In this document: positions 62,180 through 64,000 of the stretch, piece after piece
How the letters are laid out: every line of letters begins with the position of its first letter
Numbering within the stretch: position 1 is the stretch's first letter
The notes under the pieces: model-generated
Seen by the model: only the letters and a program-made list of their open reading frames with translations
Databases searched by the model: none
Told to the model about the DNA's origin: nothing
Made by a program: the position numbers and the translations under genes
Source: Synaphobranchus kaupii
Lineage: Eukaryota; Chordata; Actinopteri; Anguilliformes; Synaphobranchidae
DNA length: 64,000 nucleotides
Direction of reading: 5' to 3'
Assembly (NCBI GenBank): GCA_029718625.1
Contig: CM056376.1
Coordinates: forward strand, 122,928,767 to 122,992,766

Positions 62180-64000
62180 AAACAGATTGCTTATGCTTAT
62201 GTCCATTTAATTTTGATATTGACGCACCTTTATTCTAAGAGCAAGGGAGAGCTGGGATCTTTCTATATAATACTCTTTGCACTCATGCATCTTCCAGTCA
62301 TCAGGGTGGACTTATCAATTATTCATCTTCTACATTCTCCATAAAATATCACCATTTTCACATGATGTTTCAATGGTTAAGACCATTTCAATATTTTAGC
62401 AGCAGGAAGGGCTCTACATTTTATATACCTCTTCTGTTTTTTTAAGTTACTTTATTTTGAGGCCGTGGAAATGTGGAGGAAGAGAAAACCAAAACCTAAT
62501 TTCCCAGACCAAAAAGCCACAAAAATGTCCTCCTTGCTGATTCCCCTGGTGCCGTACTAGAGTCACACTATGCCCACCGTCTCTGACAACCAATGTTTCT
62601 AAAAAAAGAAACTAAATTCATTCTACTTATATCACAAAAAATGTATAATGGTATGTCCACATATGTGTGTGCTGTGCTGTATATACTCTATATGAATCTT
62701 ACTATATCGTCTCACTTATAATTTTATCAATCTTAAATGAACACATTGGCAAAATATGGTTCACATTTCGTCTGAGATTACATTTTATAAAAAATGTGTA
62801 CATTTATGAAATTGGTTGTGTGACAGAGCACCTTAAATAATACCTGAAAGTAAAGGGACATTTTTATAGATGCCATGATGCTCACTCATCTCAGTCTGGA
62901 AATATGTAAGGAACGTGTGCTGAACAGTGCGCACAGATGTGTATTAAAGCATCATTCATTTCCATTATGAGTGGCCTGCCGTTTCTCCAGGACTTGCATT
63001 CCCACTGCAGTGATAACATGAACTATGGCCACATACGCTGTGAATGCTCTTAACACACTTACGATTTGCGTTCCTTGGCAATTTTGCACCTAGCTGTGCA
63101 TAATTAAAGCATGGAGCATCCTAAAATGATACAGAGCGATTTTATTTACAGTCCTCAAGGCTGCTGGGATCACTGGCTTGCTGTTCGACAAGCCTGATAT
63201 AAATCTGAACTCCGGACCATTTTCCCAATAGAATGTGATGTCACTTTCAAACTATTAAGTAAATTAATCGTCATAATCCCAAAATTATAGCTGTAACCCT
63301 CAAGTGTGCCTATTTTAAGAATGTAAGATTCATAAGATATATATGTTCCTATGATGTAAAGTTCCTAAAATGATGCTTCTGGCTGTTGATAAAATATGGT
63401 AACCATAATCAATCCCATCCGTGTCCTGGGTTTGAGGAGGAGGAAGATAATAAATACAATAATACATTAATAACAAAATACTTCCTGCTTCCTGGATCAG
63501 AAACAGACCAGCTCAAATATCCATGAAGAATTATCCAGGGTTTTGGAGATGGAGTTTACTTTGTGATGGATTCAGTGTACATCTCTGTATAATGGTACCT
63601 CAAAATATTTGCGAATGCACCAAATTTGTGTGGATATTGTGTATTTCTGTCTTTTTTTATACCAGCAGTTTACTAGAGTGTGTTTCTTTTGAGGATAACT
63701 GATATCGTGTTTAATATACCAGCCTCCACCAATTCTATTGACAATAGCAAGAGGTTTAATGATTATTTCCAGAAGTCCTGTAGTTTGTACAATCATCTCA
63801 GATAATTTAAAGGAGGAAAAATGTAGAAACCAAAATATTACTCGGAAAAAACTTTTAAGCCCTGCTTTGGAATTATTCACTCCCATGACTTGACTGATAT
63901 GGAACAGGGGGGTCTAAGGTGAGACATTTCTGGAGAAGTCACCAAGTTAAAATACTAACTGGTTTCTCTCTGACTTTGGCAGACAAGTATAACAGTCTTT
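62180..64000. other. Noncoding stretch to window end
   Basis: AT-rich. A 104-codon minus-strand frame (63572-63886) shows no domain. No repeat boundary was recognised. Confidence 0.5.

Overview
The window looks like a gene-poor stretch of a teleost fish nuclear genome. It is AT-rich and full of simple repeats. It carries DNA transposons of types common in fish (a Sleeping Beauty-type Tc1 copy, other Tc1 remnants, hAT, piggyBac-like, Kolobok-like) and tRNA-derived SINEs. I found no intact host protein-coding gene, rRNA, tRNA or CRISPR array, and no bacterial-style gene organisation. Almost all open frames are short chance frames in noncoding DNA, microsatellites or transposons. The species cannot be named from sequence alone.

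Layout. 0-5 kb: a 670-bp hAT-type element with a perfect 8-bp target duplication, then a candidate Helentron-like element (about 1219-4651) that itself contains a second hAT insertion. 6.4-7.05 kb: a decayed Tc1 element. 9.6-10.3 kb: a 668-bp element with a 12-bp terminal inverted repeat and about a 9-bp duplication. 12.0-12.8 kb: a piggyBac-like element with a nested hairpin repeat. 17.65-19.03 kb: a nearly full-span but inactive Sleeping Beauty-type Tc1. 25.5-26.0 kb: a near-perfect 44-bp-arm hairpin joined to the end of another transposon. 26.45-27.44 kb: a TTAA-flanked Kolobok-like element holding an apparent first exon of a P2X7-like, transposon-associated protein. A second fragment of that type lies near 30.8 kb. 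37.24-38.15 kb: a hairpin repeat followed by a 15-copy 38-bp minisatellite. 40.1 kb: a sister hairpin repeat. 41.5 and 45.8-46.1 kb: two SINEs sharing head and core but with different tails. 59.9-60.6 kb: a Tc1/mariner-like miniature element. 60.8-62.2 kb: two copies of one small palindrome-ended element.

Between the repeats are long single-copy stretches. Several less AT-rich blocks (for example 11.5-12.0, 20.5-22.2, 24.8-25.2, 36.5-37.1, 49.9-50.5, 52.1-52.6 and 55.8-56.2 kb) have the look of conserved noncoding regulatory DNA in a developmental gene desert. That reading is inference, because no alignment could be made. The window also has an unusual number of long poly(G)/poly(C) runs.

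There is no operon-like cooperation among genes here. The story is layered transposon insertion and decay in a probable regulatory gene desert. The strongest leads are the Kolobok-like element with a captured or retained exon, the Helentron-like composite, the 38-bp satellite, the two-copy palindrome-ended element and the hairpin shared between 25.6 and 60.2 kb.
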